Shown piece after piece: positions 1-8,481 of a stretch of DNA of 15,722 nt. Numbering within the stretch: position 1 is the stretch's first letter; every line of letters starts with the position of its first letter. A program made the position numbers and the translations under genes. The stretch is from JBFXEO01 sp050180015 (lineage in GTDB: Bacteria > Bacteroidota > Bacteroidia > Bacteroidales > Tenuifilaceae), in assembly GCA_050180015.1 (NCBI GenBank), contig JBFXEO010000047.1, positions 1-15,722 of the forward strand, in the 5' to 3' direction. Under the pieces are notes generated by a model. It searched no databases, was not told the DNA's origin, and saw only the letters and a program-made list of their open reading frames with translations.

Positions 1-3000
1 CAGTGCGGATTATTGATGAGGGGTTGCTGGAGTCGGGAACTACCATTACCGTATCGGTGGAGAGTAATGCGCTGTTCAGCCTGCAAACAAAAACGCTGGT
101 GGGTACACACTTAGACTACCGTTTTTCCGATAACTTTAATGTGGGCTTCACGGTCATGAATTTAACGGAGCGCCCTTTAACCGAAAAGGTTAGCTTTGGG
201 AACGAGGCAATATCCAATACCATCTGGGGCTTTAACACATCGTACCAAACGGAATCCAAGTTTTTAACCAAGATGGTAAACTACCTGCCGTTCATCAAAA
301 CAAACGAAAAATCAACGCTTACCGTCGATGCGGAGTTTGCCCAGCTGAAACCTGGCAGCTCAAAAACAACGAAGGGAACTGTTTACCTTGATGATTTTGA
401 GGGTAGCAGCTCATCCATCGATATCCACTCTTGGTACGACTGGCGGCTGGCAAGTACCCCGCAGGGGCAGACGGCTTTATTCCCCGAGGCCTCTTTAAAT
501 AGCGATTTACGGTATGGGTATAACCGGGCCCGGTTGTCTTGGTACTATATCGATCCGCTATTTTTGCGGAATACATCGCTAACACCTTCGTATATCAGGG
601 GGAATAAAGAGTACCAGGGGAGTCACTGGGTTAGGGAAATTTACGAGAAAGAAATCTTTCCCAACAGAAGCATACCTCAGGGTGAGCCTACCAACATTTC
701 GGTGCTGAACATGGCGTTTTACCCTAACGAACGCGGGCCATATAACTACGATACCGATAATGTAGATGCAAATGGCAACCTGCTGCACCCCGAGAATCGG
801 TGGGGTGGAATGATGCGCAGCTTAGGAACAACCGATTTTGAAGCATCCAACATTGAGTATGTTGAGTTTTGGCTGATGGATCCATTCGTTTACGATTCTA
901 CTGCCGAGGGGGGCGATTTTTACCTTGACTTAGGAACCATATCGGAGGATGTACTGAAAGACGGACGTAAATCGTTCGAAAATGGTCTGCCCACATCTGA
1001 GGAAATGAAAAACATCGATACAACTGCCTGGGGAAGGATACCAACCACGCAGTATCTGCCGGTTGGTTTCGATAACGATGCCGGAATGCGAAAGTATCAG
1101 GATCTGGGACTCGATGGCCTTGGAGGAAAAGATTTGGACGGGGACGGAATTCCCGACGAGCTATCCTTTTTTCAAACGTACGTTAATCAGCTTCGCAGCA
1201 GGGTCACAAACGATGAGGTTATAAGTCAGGCCGAGAATGACCCGTCCAGCGATGATTTTAAATACTATTTGTCCGACGAGTTCGATCAAACCAAGTCGGG
1301 AATACTTGACAGGTACAAATTTTTCAACAACACAGAGAATAACTCACCGGTGGCAACATCTACCACATCAAGCCAAAGTTACTCCACGCCCGATGTGGAA
1401 GAGTTTGGCTCTGATATTACCATGAACGAGACCGAGGCGTACTACCAGTACCGTATCTCATTGCGCCCTGAAGACATGAAGGTTGGTAGCAACTTTATTA
1501 CAGATGTAATGACGGGTGAAAAGGATAAAATTGAAAATATTCCGGTTAAGTGGTACCAGTTTAAGGTTCCCATCGCAGAGTACGAAAAGGCCGTTGGATC
1601 CATTGACGATTTCACATCAATCCGATTTATGAGGATGTTCCTGAGAGGGTTTAAAGATACCGTAATCCTTCGCTTTGCTACGTTAGACTTGGTACGGGGC
1701 GAATGGCGTAAGTACAATAATTCCCTGATAGAGGGGCAGGAAGGGATGCCTTCGGCCGATTTGCCCACCAGCTCGTTTGCAATCTCTACGGTAAACATAG
1801 AGGAAAACAGTAAGCGTACACCGGTAAACTACGTACTGCCTCCAAACGTTAGCCGGGCTATAGATCCCAGTCAAACCCAGCTCACAGAGCTGAACGAGCA
1901 ATCCATGGAGTACCGGATCGAGAACTTGGCCGACGGCGATGCCCGCTCCGCATTCAAAAATGTAAACGTTGATATTCGGCAGTACAAGAAGCTAAAGATG
2001 GATATTCATGCCGAAATGATTGACGGATATAGTTTAAATGACGATGCCGTAACCGCTTTTATAAGGCTGGGAACCGATTATACGGACAACTACTACGAAT
2101 ACGAGGTACCCCTGAAGTTAACGCCATACGGAGTGTACAACAACAACCGGGAATCGGACAGGGAAACCGTTTGGCCACGCGATAATCTTATGAGCATTAA
2201 TTTGCAAAGTTTGGTTGATCTAAAACTTGCCCGTAACGAGGCAATGCGACAGTCAGGCTCAAAGATAACCTTAAATACCCTCTATACGGTTGAGGCCGAT
2301 GATGGTATAAAAACAAGGGTAACCGGCAATCCAAATTTAAGTAACGTGAAGGTTATAATGATTGGGGTTCGTAACCCGGCTAAATCATCTGACGACAGTG
2401 ATGATGGACTATCCAAGTCGGTTATAGTGTGGTTTAACGAATTTCGGTTAACAAACTTCGACGATCAGGGAGGATGGGCCGCCAATGCACGTGTTTCGGC
2501 CAAGCTGGCCGATCTGGGTACAGTAACGCTGGCGGGAAGTACCTATACCCCTGGTTTTGGCTCTATTGAAAAAGGGGTAAATGACCGGAGCAAGGAAAAT
2601 CATTACGAGTATGATGTCAGCTCGTCATTGGAGTTGGGTAAATTTTTCCCTGAGAAAGCCAACATTCGAATTCCCATGTATTTTGGCTATGGCGAGTCCG
2701 TTTCGAACCCTCAGTACAACCCGCTCGATCCCGATGTTACAATGGATGATGCTTTGCGGAATTTATCTTCCAGGGAACGCGATTCTCTCAAACATCTTGC
2801 GCAGGACTACTCCCGGCGGAAAAGTATTAATTTTACCAACGTAAAAATAGATAGGCAATCAGCCAAGCCTCATTTCTGGGATATTTCAAATTTTTCTGTA
2901 AGTTACTCATTTAGTGAAGTCTATTCCCGTAGCACTACTATCGATCATAAAATACAGCGTACATTTCATGGCGGACTGGCCTATAACTACAACAAGCCAA

Positions 3001-5312
3001 CCAAGTATATTACCCCGTTTAAGAAGGTTAGCTGGCTAAACTCCAAGTACCTACGCTTAGTTAAGGATTTTAACTTTTCACTATTTCCCTCTCAGGTATC
3101 GTTCCGTTCCGATATGAATAGAACTTACTTTGAGCAGCAGTCCAGAAATAACAGCAATCCAAACGAAATTCTGGCCCCCACATATTCCAAGGATTTTCTG
3201 TGGGATAGAAACTATTCCCTGAATTGGGATTTTACGCAGTCGTTAAAGTTCGACTTTAATGCCAGCAATACGGCCCGTATTGATGAACCCGATGGTATGG
3301 TTGACAAAAAGCGCGATAGGGATGGCTATGAGCACTGGCGCGATTCTGTTTGGCACAACATCCTGAGGCTAGGCCGTAATACCCTTTATAACCATCAGTT
3401 TAACCTAACCTATACGCTACCGTTGAGCAAAATTCCTTTGGTAGATTGGACTTCTGCCACTGCACGTTACACCGGAACGTACCGGTGGGAAGCAGGTGCC
3501 GAGTTGGCCGATACATCTAGTTTCGATCCTGGGAATAAAATTCAGAACTCCAACAACATGCAGCTGAACGGACAGGTAAACTTGACCAATCTTTTCAATA
3601 AGGTTGGATACCTGAAACGTATTAATCAGGATTTTGATCGCCGGGCACGGGGTGCTACACCTAAAACCGTAACCGCTAAGTATGAGCAGGATGGCGTTAA
3701 TTTGCGTGCAAAAGTTGCAAAATCTATATTCCATAAACTTAAAACCGAAAGGGTGACGGTTAAGGTTTACGACGAGAAGGGTAAGGAGGTGAAGGTAACC
3801 GCTGAAGTTAAGAACGATCAGCGAATTACCATTAAAGCAGATCAGGAGTACAAGAATTGTAAGGTTGTTGTGGAGGGAAAAGTTCCGGAGAAAACAAGTC
3901 CGATTAAATTTATTACCGAGGGGGCTGTCCGTTTAATGATGAGTGTTAAAAACATTTCCCTTTCGTATTCGGAAACTAACGGAACGCTGCTACCCGGATA
4001 TAAACCTGGCACAAAATTTCTTGGTACAGAAACATTCAACGGGCTTACCGCTCCGGGATGGCGGTTTGTTTCCGGGATGCAGGATCCTGATTTTGCATGG
4101 AAAGCGGCTGAAAATGGATGGTTAACGCTCGATACAAGTTTTAATACTCCGGCAATATTCACCCATTCCGAGAATGTGAATTTTCGTAGTACAATTGAGC
4201 CCATACCAGGCTTTAAGATTGATTTATCGGCGAATAGAGTTTATGCTCGTAGCCACAGTGAAACGTACCGGGCCGATTTGAACGGAAGCATACACTCCTA
4301 CGACCCGGTTACCACGGGTAGTTTTAGTATAAGCGTAATATCGCTGGGGACAGCGTTTGAGGGTAGTAATAGGGATGAACACTCAAGGGTATTCGAGAGA
4401 ATGAAAAGCAACAGGCTGACAATTGCGGAACGGTTGAGCAGCAAAAGGGTACCCAATCCCGCACAAAATTCCGACCCGGGCATTCCCGATCCCAATACCA
4501 ATTTTCCTGACGGATATGGGCCCTTATCGCAGGATGTTCTCCGGGCATCTTTTCTGGCTGCATATACCAACAAATCGGCATCAAAAGTAACCCTGCGCGA
4601 TTTTCCACGCATACCAATGCCCAACTGGCAGTTAACCTACGATGGCTTGGCAAAGATTAAGCCCTTCAAAAATTATTTCAAAACATTTACAATAACCCAC
4701 GGTTACCGTTCGCTTTACACCATAGGCTCGTTTTCGGTTAACTCCAGCTATGTGCCGGATGATGATGGATTTAGCTATGCCCGCGATTTAAATAATAACT
4801 TTTACCCCAAACGGGACATTTCCAACGTTTCAATCAACGAACAATTCAACCCGCTGATTGGCTTCGATGTTGGCTGGCAAAACAATTTGACCACACGGCT
4901 GGAGGTGAACAAAAGCCGATCGCTGGCCATGAGCTTTTCCAGTACACAGTTAACCGAAATTTATGGGAACGAGCTTATTATTGGTGCTGGCTATAGGTTC
5001 GAAAGCCTTCCGCTGATATTTAAAGCCGAAGATGGAGGTAAAAAGGCATTAAAGAGCGATTTGAGGCTTACCGTTGATTTGTCTATCCGGGAAAATACCA
5101 CGGTTCTCCGCAAATTGGTTGAGGATACCAACGAAACTATAGCCGGGCAGCGGATAAATACCATTAAAACCTCTGCCGACTACCGTATAAGCGAGCAGGT
5201 TACCGTAAGACTTTATTTCGATAGGGTTGTAAATGCGCCAAAGGTTTCAAAAACCTATAAAACCACCAACACCAGCTTTGGATTTAGTGTACGTTTTGAG
5301 ATGGTTAAGTAA
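1..5312 (+). CDS. sprA: SprA (Sov) type IX secretion outer-membrane translocon, C-terminal part
   Basis: SprA is the very large outer-membrane beta-barrel that forms the protein-conducting channel of the Bacteroidota type IX secretion system, used for surface enzymes, adhesins and, in gliders, motility proteins. About 1770 residues are visible and the frame is open at the left edge, so the GTG at base 3 is not a real start; full SprA proteins are about 2300-2500 residues, so roughly the first quarter is missing. Recognisable family stretches are YLDDFEGSS (visible residues 128-136), GGWAANARVSAKLADLG (823-839) and, just after, the GSIEKGVNDRSKENHYEY and NPQYNPLDPDV segments. Alternating aromatic/hydrophobic strands dominate, and the C-terminus (FGFSVRFEMVK) looks like a terminal barrel strand. 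A calcium-loop-like DLDGDGIPDE lies at 377-386. As I recall, gcvH directly downstream is a recurring sprA neighbour in this phylum. Family assignment is confident; domain boundaries are approximate. Confidence 0.93.
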   Translation, partial: VRIIDEGLLESGTTITVSVESNALFSLQTKTLVGTHLDYRFSDNFNVGFTVMNLTERPLTEKVSFGNEAISNTIWGFNTSYQTESKFLTKMVNYLPFIKTNEKSTLTVDAEFAQLKPGSSKTTKGTVYLDDFEGSSSSIDIHSWYDWRLASTPQGQTALFPEASLNSDLRYGYNRARLSWYYIDPLFLRNTSLTPSYIRGNKEYQGSHWVREIYEKEIFPNRSIPQGEPTNISVLNMAFYPNERGPYNYDTDNVDANGNLLHPENRWGGMMRSLGTTDFEASNIEYVEFWLMDPFVYDSTAEGGDFYLDLGTISEDVLKDGRKSFENGLPTSEEMKNIDTTAWGRIPTTQYLPVGFDNDAGMRKYQDLGLDGLGGKDLDGDGIPDELSFFQTYVNQLRSRVTNDEVISQAENDPSSDDFKYYLSDEFDQTKSGILDRYKFFNNTENNSPVATSTTSSQSYSTPDVEEFGSDITMNETEAYYQYRISLRPEDMKVGSNFITDVMTGEKDKIENIPVKWYQFKVPIAEYEKAVGSIDDFTSIRFMRMFLRGFKDTVILRFATLDLVRGEWRKYNNSLIEGQEGMPSADLPTSSFAISTVNIEENSKRTPVNYVLPPNVSRAIDPSQTQLTELNEQSMEYRIENLADGDARSAFKNVNVDIRQYKKLKMDIHAEMIDGYSLNDDAVTAFIRLGTDYTDNYYEYEVPLKLTPYGVYNNNRESDRETVWPRDNLMSINLQSLVDLKLARNEAMRQSGSKITLNTLYTVEADDGIKTRVTGNPNLSNVKVIMIGVRNPAKSSDDSDDGLSKSVIVWFNEFRLTNFDDQGGWAANARVSAKLADLGTVTLAGSTYTPGFGSIEKGVNDRSKENHYEYDVSSSLELGKFFPEKANIRIPMYFGYGESVSNPQYNPLDPDVTMDDALRNLSSRERDSLKHLAQDYSRRKSINFTNVKIDRQSAKPHFWDISNFSVSYSFSEVYSRSTTIDHKIQRTFHGGLAYNYNKPTKYITPFKKVSWLNSKYLRLVKDFNFSLFPSQVSFRSDMNRTYFEQQSRNNSNPNEILAPTYSKDFLWDRNYSLNWDFTQSLKFDFNASNTARIDEPDGMVDKKRDRDGYEHWRDSVWHNILRLGRNTLYNHQFNLTYTLPLSKIPLVDWTSATARYTGTYRWEAGAELADTSSFDPGNKIQNSNNMQLNGQVNLTNLFNKVGYLKRINQDFDRRARGATPKTVTAKYEQDGVNLRAKVAKSIFHKLKTERVTVKVYDEKGKEVKVTAEVKNDQRITIKADQEYKNCKVVVEGKVPEKTSPIKFITEGAVRLMMSVKNISLSYSETNGTLLPGYKPGTKFLGTETFNGLTAPGWRFVSGMQDPDFAWKAAENGWLTLDTSFNTPAIFTHSENVNFRSTIEPIPGFKIDLSANRVYARSHSETYRADLNGSIHSYDPVTTGSFSISVISLGTAFEGSNRDEHSRVFERMKSNRLTIAERLSSKRVPNPAQNSDPGIPDPNTNFPDGYGPLSQDVLRASFLAAYTNKSASKVTLRDFPRIPMPNWQLTYDGLAKIKPFKNYFKTFTITHGYRSLYTIGSFSVNSSYVPDDDGFSYARDLNNNFYPKRDISNVSINEQFNPLIGFDVGWQNNLTTRLEVNKSRSLAMSFSSTQLTEIYGNELIIGAGYRFESLPLIFKAEDGGKKALKSDLRLTVDLSIRENTTVLRKLVEDTNETIAGQRINTIKTSADYRISEQVTVRLYFDRVVNAPKVSKTYKTTNTSFGFSVRFEMVK

Positions 5313-5389
5313 ATGTATTTACTACAATGGAAAAATACGGCTTAGTGTTAAAATAATGCCGGATCAATAGTATCAATCCTAAAAATACG

Positions 5390-5397
5390 TACTTTTG
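5390..5397 (+). promoter_or_regulatory. Putative Bacteroidota -7 box for gcvH
   Basis: TACTTTTG is a perfect match to the Bacteroidota primary-sigma -7 consensus TAnnTTTG. It lies 46 bases before the gcvH ATG, predicting a start near 5404 and a leader of about 40 bases. I see no convincing TTG at the -33 position, so the call rests on the -7 box and its placement in the 131-bp gap after sprA. Confidence 0.5.
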
Positions 5398-5443
5398 AAA
5401 ACAATTCTATAAACTAAATTACTAACCGATAAAAGATTACAAC

Positions 5444-5824
5444 ATGAATGTCCCATCAAATTTAAAGTACACAAAGGATCACGAATGGATTAAGGTTGAA
5501 GGCGATGTTGCCATAGTTGGGGTTACCGATTTTGCACAGTCACAGCTCGGCGATATAGTATTTATCGAAATCGAAACCGTTGGTGAAACTTTGGACAAGG
5601 AGGAAGTTTTTGGCACCATTGAGGCGGTTAAAACCGTTTCGGATATGTTTATGCCTGTAGGTGGCGAGGTACTTGAAGTTAACCCCAGGGTAACGGAGCA
5701 GCCCGATGTTGCTAACAAGGATCCCTACGGCGAGGGCTGGATGATAAAGGTTAAAATAACCAACCCGGCAGAGCTTAACGAGCTACTTACACCGGATCAG
5801 TACAAAGACATTATAAGTGAATAA
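5444..5824 (+). CDS. gcvH: Glycine cleavage system H protein
   Basis: GcvH is the small cytoplasmic lipoyl carrier of the glycine cleavage system. Its lipoyl arm carries the aminomethyl group from the P protein to the T protein (which passes it to tetrahydrofolate) and is reoxidised by the L protein. The 126-residue length is normal. The start KYTKDHEWIKVEGD is the standard GcvH opening, and GTIEAVKTVSD (57-67) contains the lipoylated lysine, K63, in its usual hairpin. The C-terminal PYGEGWMIKVKI also fits the family. The ATG is supported by the family N-terminus; there is no strong Shine-Dalgarno, which is usual in this phylum. The gene appears monocistronic, with a -7 box upstream and an intrinsic terminator starting 4 bases after its stop. 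No P, T or L protein gene is in the window, so its partners are encoded elsewhere. Confidence 0.97.
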   Translation: MNVPSNLKYTKDHEWIKVEGDVAIVGVTDFAQSQLGDIVFIEIETVGETLDKEEVFGTIEAVKTVSDMFMPVGGEVLEVNPRVTEQPDVANKDPYGEGWMIKVKITNPAELNELLTPDQYKDIISE

Positions 5825-5827
5825 GGG

Positions 5828-5848
5828 AACCCGCTACGGCGGGTTTTT
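5828..5848 (+). terminator. Intrinsic terminator after gcvH
   Basis: A 7-bp stem AACCCGC/GCGGGTT with a TACG loop (5828-5845) is followed by further T residues. It starts 4 bases after the gcvH stop codon. On the opposite strand the stem is not followed by a T-run, so it probably does not also end thiL transcripts. Confidence 0.85.
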
Positions 5849-5876
5849 CATTTATTGTTTAACGTGAATTTTGTTT

Positions 5877-5893
5877 CCTGAACTTGTCGAAGG
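5877..5893. repeat. Short REP-like motif CCTGAACTTGTCGAAGG
   Basis: This 17-base motif lies between the convergent genes gcvH and thiL. It is a one-base variant of CCTGAGCTTGTCGAAGG, a short interspersed motif I recall seeing in intergenic regions of many bacterial genomes. It is partly dyadic: CCT/AGG at the ends, CTT/AAG around a GTCG core, and GTT/AAC flanks just outside. Only one copy is in the window, so its repeat status comes from recall and not from the sequence. Confidence 0.4.
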
Positions 5894-5926
5894 TAACAGG
5901 GATCGGGCAAAATGAACTCAACAAAG

Positions 5927-6976
5927 TTAATCTTTATCCTTTTTTAGGGCATTCCAACCCTGTGCTGTTAGCTTAATTTCATCTCCCGAAGGTGTTACAA
6001 GATAAGCACCTGTAGTAGCCTCGGTTATGTGGCCAATTATTGTTACTCCTTCAATCGCTGAAACGGTTTCATGTGTGGAGATTGGGACGGTAAACAGCAA
6101 CTCGTAATCTTCGCCACCGTTGAGTGCCGCAATGCTGGGCTCAATTCCCATCTCCTGTGCCATTTGGGAGGTTTGCTCATCGATAGGAATTTTTTCAAGG
6201 TATATCCGGCATCCCCTTTCGGAATTCTTGCAGATATGAAGCAGCTCCGACGATAAACCATCGGAAATATCTATCATCGACGTTGGCTTAATCTGCGCTT
6301 CTTTTAAAGTTTGCAGGATGTTTTTTCGGGCCTCGGGCTTAAGGATTCTTTCCAGAATGTAGTCGTAGCCCTCCAGCTGTGGCTTTGAGTTACCATTGCT
6401 TGCGAATACCTTTTTTTCCCGCTCCAGAAGCTGGAGCCCCATGTATGCGGCACCAAGGTTGCCGGTAACACATATCAAATCGGTTACCTGTGCACCGCTA
6501 CGGTAAACCAGCTCCAATTCGTTGGCTTCGCCTATGGCGGTAACGCTTATCGTCAACCCGGTGTACGACGATGAGGTGTCGCCTCCAACCAAATCGGCCC
6601 CATACCGCTCGCAGGCCAGCCTAATGCCAGCGTAGAGCTCCTCCAAATCTTCCACGGAAAATCGTTTCGAAACACCTATAGATACTGTTATTTGAGTGGG
6701 GGTAGCGTTCATGGCGTAAATATCGCTCAGGTTAACCACAACCGCCTTGTAACCCAAATGCTTAAGGGGAAAATAGGTTAAATCAAAATGAATTCCTTCA
6801 AGCAGCAGGTCGGTTGTAATTACCGTCCTGTTTTCCCTGGGTGATATTACGGCAGCATCGTCGCCAACACCCATTGCGGTTGATGGATTTTTGGGCCGGA
6901 ACGGGCCTGTAAGCCTGTCAATTAACCGGAATTCGCCCAGCTCGTACAGTTCTGTGGAAGTTTTTTCGCTGCTCAT
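5927..6976 (-). CDS. thiL: Thiamine-monophosphate kinase
   Basis: ThiL phosphorylates thiamine monophosphate with ATP to give thiamine diphosphate, the last step of cofactor synthesis, in the cytoplasm. With the start at 6976 it is 349 residues, typical for the family. Family marks in order: the N-terminal ELGEFRLIDRL (12-22), the metal/nucleotide motif GVGDDAA (36-42), TTDLLLEGIHFD (54-65), GGDTSSS (131-137), MIDISDGLSSEL (234-245) and LNGGEDYELLF (285-295). The acidic metal-binding residues D39, D40, D133, D236 and D239 are all present. The frame extends 22 codons upstream to an ATG at 7042, but that lysine-rich extension is not family-like, and a -7 box at 6991-6998 argues for the start at 6976. 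The gene is alone on its strand, convergent with gcvH and divergent from the M23 peptidase gene; no other thi genes are nearby. No clear terminator follows. Confidence 0.96.
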   Translation of the reverse strand: MSSEKTSTELYELGEFRLIDRLTGPFRPKNPSTAMGVGDDAAVISPRENRTVITTDLLLEGIHFDLTYFPLKHLGYKAVVVNLSDIYAMNATPTQITVSIGVSKRFSVEDLEELYAGIRLACERYGADLVGGDTSSSYTGLTISVTAIGEANELELVYRSGAQVTDLICVTGNLGAAYMGLQLLEREKKVFASNGNSKPQLEGYDYILERILKPEARKNILQTLKEAQIKPTSMIDISDGLSSELLHICKNSERGCRIYLEKIPIDEQTSQMAQEMGIEPSIAALNGGEDYELLFTVPISTHETVSAIEGVTIIGHITEATTGAYLVTPSGDEIKLTAQGWNALKKDKD

Positions 6977-6990
6977 CGAATATTTTTTTG

Positions 6991-6998
6991 CAAACCTA
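6991..6998 (-). promoter_or_regulatory. Putative -7 box for thiL
   Basis: Read on the minus strand this is TAGGTTTG, a perfect TAnnTTTG match. It would place transcription start only a few bases before the ATG at 6976, giving a very short or nearly leaderless mRNA. It lies inside the longer reading frame starting at 7042 and therefore supports the shorter thiL start. No -33 TTG is seen at the right distance. Confidence 0.4.
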
Positions 6999-7114
6999 CT
7001 TAAAATCTTTTTAGCTTTTTTGTTGATAAATGCTTTCAGCAACAGGAACCGGGCAGTTTATAATTTTTCCCGTTATTTTATCGTGGTTGCTGCAAACGGT
7101 TATTGTCTTTTTGG

Positions 7115-7122
7115 TAGTTTTG
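7115..7122 (+). promoter_or_regulatory. Putative -7 box for the M23 peptidase gene
   Basis: TAGTTTTG matches TAnnTTTG exactly and lies 36 bases before the ATG at 7159, predicting a start near 7129. It sits within the upstream in-frame extension (7030-7158), which argues that the extension is not translated. The nearest upstream TTG (7087-7089) is about 25 bases away, longer than the usual ~20. Confidence 0.45.
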
Positions 7123-7158
7123 GGCAAAATATTAATTACTACTATTCAAGTATTATTT

Positions 7159-8421
7159 ATGGTAAAAAAGATTTTTCTGGGTTTGGCCATTACGCTGGTT
7201 TCTGTTCTTGCAGTCGACTACTTTACCGGAACTAACGGCGTAAACACATCAAAGAAAGAACCCGTAAAGGTTGATGAGCCTGAACCATTGCTGGAGTTTG
7301 GCATTCCTGTAGATTCTTTTAACATTGTTGAGGGGCAAATCAGGTGGGGGCAAACCATCGGGAATTTGCTGGTTGCCCTTAATGTTAAAGTCGATATTAT
7401 AAATAGGCTATCTTTTATTGACCCCAACACATTTGACTCTAAAAAGGTTAAGGCTGGGAATAAGTATAAGATATTTTATACAAAGGATACAGCGTCAACG
7501 GTAGCATACTTGGTTTACGAGCATACCCCTGTCGATTTTTATATTCTCGATTTTCGGGATTCGCTCCGGATTTACCCCTTTCAAAAAGAGGTGAAGGCGG
7601 TTCAACGTATAGATGAGGCGCAAATCACATCATCGTTATGGGAAACAATGAAGGGCTCTGGGATTAATCCGGTTTTGGCGCTGGATCTTTCGGATGTTTT
7701 TGCATGGACGGTGGATTTTTTTGGACTATTCCCGGGCGATAAATTCCGTGTGATGTACGATGAGCTTTACATCGATAGTACCTCAATTGGCCTTGGTACT
7801 ATTTATGCCGCTTGGTTTGAGCATCACGGTGAAAAATTTTTTGCGTTCCGGTTCGAGCAGGATTCTGTGTTCAGCTACTGGGACGAAAAGGGTAACTCCC
7901 TTCGTAAATCTTTCCTGAAAGCGCCATTGCGGTTTTCGAGAATATCAAGCCGGTTTAGCGGACGCCGGCTGCACCCGGTACTGAAAATTTACCGTCCACA
8001 CACGGGGGTCGATTATGCAGCACCGGCTGGCACTCCGGTGATGGCCATTGGCGATGGTGTTGTAATTGACAAAGGGTACAATGCGGCTGCCGGGAACTAC
8101 GTTAAGATTCGACATAATAGTGTTTATACCACGGGCTACAATCATTTTTCGCGCTTTGGAAAGGGAATCCAACAAGGTATGCGCGTTAAGCAGGGCGATA
8201 TAATTGGTTACGTGGGGAGTACGGGATATGCAACAGGCCCCCACTTGGATCTTCGGTTTTGGATGAACGGGAAACCCATAGATCCGCTCAAGGTTAAATC
8301 ACCCCCGGTTGAACCCGTTAAACCGGAGAATTTAGCCCAATTCAAGGTAACCATGGATAGTTTGCTTGTACTGCTCGATAGCACCAACGTTGCCGTGGGT
8401 TATCCAACATCAAATAAATAG
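7159..8421 (+). CDS. M23 family (LytM-type) metallopeptidase with N-terminal Csd3/OapA-like region
   Basis: This is a predicted periplasmic zinc endopeptidase acting on peptidoglycan cross-links or peptide bridges. The start at 7159 gives 420 residues beginning MVKKIFLGLAITLVSVLAV, a signal or anchor helix (about 4-20). Residues ~45-250 resemble the all-beta substrate-occluding region of Csd3/ShyA-type enzymes. The LytM domain covers ~260-380: RFSGRRLHPVL, HTGVD with ligands H281 and D285, GDGVV (298-302), YNHFSRF with catalytic-type H329, GYVGSTGYATGPHLD and the closing NGKPIDPL. The usual HxH near the end is H362-L-D364, so the expected third zinc ligand is Asp rather than His. The frame is open to an ATG at 7030, but that hydrophobic stretch overlaps a promoter box and is unlikely to be translated. 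It is divergent from thiL and is followed 60 bases later by the tatD-like gene. Confidence 0.9.
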   Translation: MVKKIFLGLAITLVSVLAVDYFTGTNGVNTSKKEPVKVDEPEPLLEFGIPVDSFNIVEGQIRWGQTIGNLLVALNVKVDIINRLSFIDPNTFDSKKVKAGNKYKIFYTKDTASTVAYLVYEHTPVDFYILDFRDSLRIYPFQKEVKAVQRIDEAQITSSLWETMKGSGINPVLALDLSDVFAWTVDFFGLFPGDKFRVMYDELYIDSTSIGLGTIYAAWFEHHGEKFFAFRFEQDSVFSYWDEKGNSLRKSFLKAPLRFSRISSRFSGRRLHPVLKIYRPHTGVDYAAPAGTPVMAIGDGVVIDKGYNAAAGNYVKIRHNSVYTTGYNHFSRFGKGIQQGMRVKQGDIIGYVGSTGYATGPHLDLRFWMNGKPIDPLKVKSPPVEPVKPENLAQFKVTMDSLLVLLDSTNVAVGYPTSNK

Positions 8422-8452
8422 CACGCCTTCGCTGGTTCTGTGGAAAAATTTA

Positions 8453-8460
8453 TAGCTTTG
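8453..8460 (+). promoter_or_regulatory. Putative -7 box for the tatD-ansA pair
   Basis: TAGCTTTG is a perfect TAnnTTTG match in the 60-bp gap after the M23 gene. It predicts a start near 8467 and a leader of about 15 bases. The -33 region has no clear TTG. No terminator separates this gene from the M23 gene, so read-through is also possible. Confidence 0.45.
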
Positions 8461-8481
8461 CAGGGTTAAAAAACCGTCACA

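Noticed and set aside
3..5. GTG at the left edge as the start of the sprA frame
   Set aside because: The frame is open to the edge and the encoded protein begins in the middle of SprA; the real start is several hundred codons upstream.
3740..3900. A Lys/Val-rich segment of SprA (about visible residues 1245-1300) as a possible inserted domain
   Set aside because: Its position before the last barrel strands and its 'VKVYDEKGKEV' style are, as far as I recall, a usual part of Bacteroidota SprA, so it is not an insertion.
3842..4653. Several open frames of 60-120 codons on the strand opposite sprA and other genes
   Set aside because: They lie antisense to or out of frame with strongly supported genes, have unlikely compositions and no family features; they are shadow frames.
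5308..5323. AGTAAAT-GT-ATTTACT hairpin overlapping the sprA stop codon as a terminator
   Set aside because: The stem is entirely A/T apart from two G-C pairs at most, the loop is minimal and no T-run follows; it is too weak to call.
6977..7042. Longer N-terminus for ThiL (22 extra residues)
   Set aside because: The lysine-rich extension is not ThiL-like and contains the likely -7 box; the start at 6976 places the family motif ELGEFRLIDRL at its usual distance.
7030..7158. Longer N-terminus for the M23 protein (43 extra hydrophobic residues)
   Set aside because: The extension overlaps a perfect -7 promoter box and the divergent thiL region. The ATG at 7159 gives a normal signal/anchor sequence.
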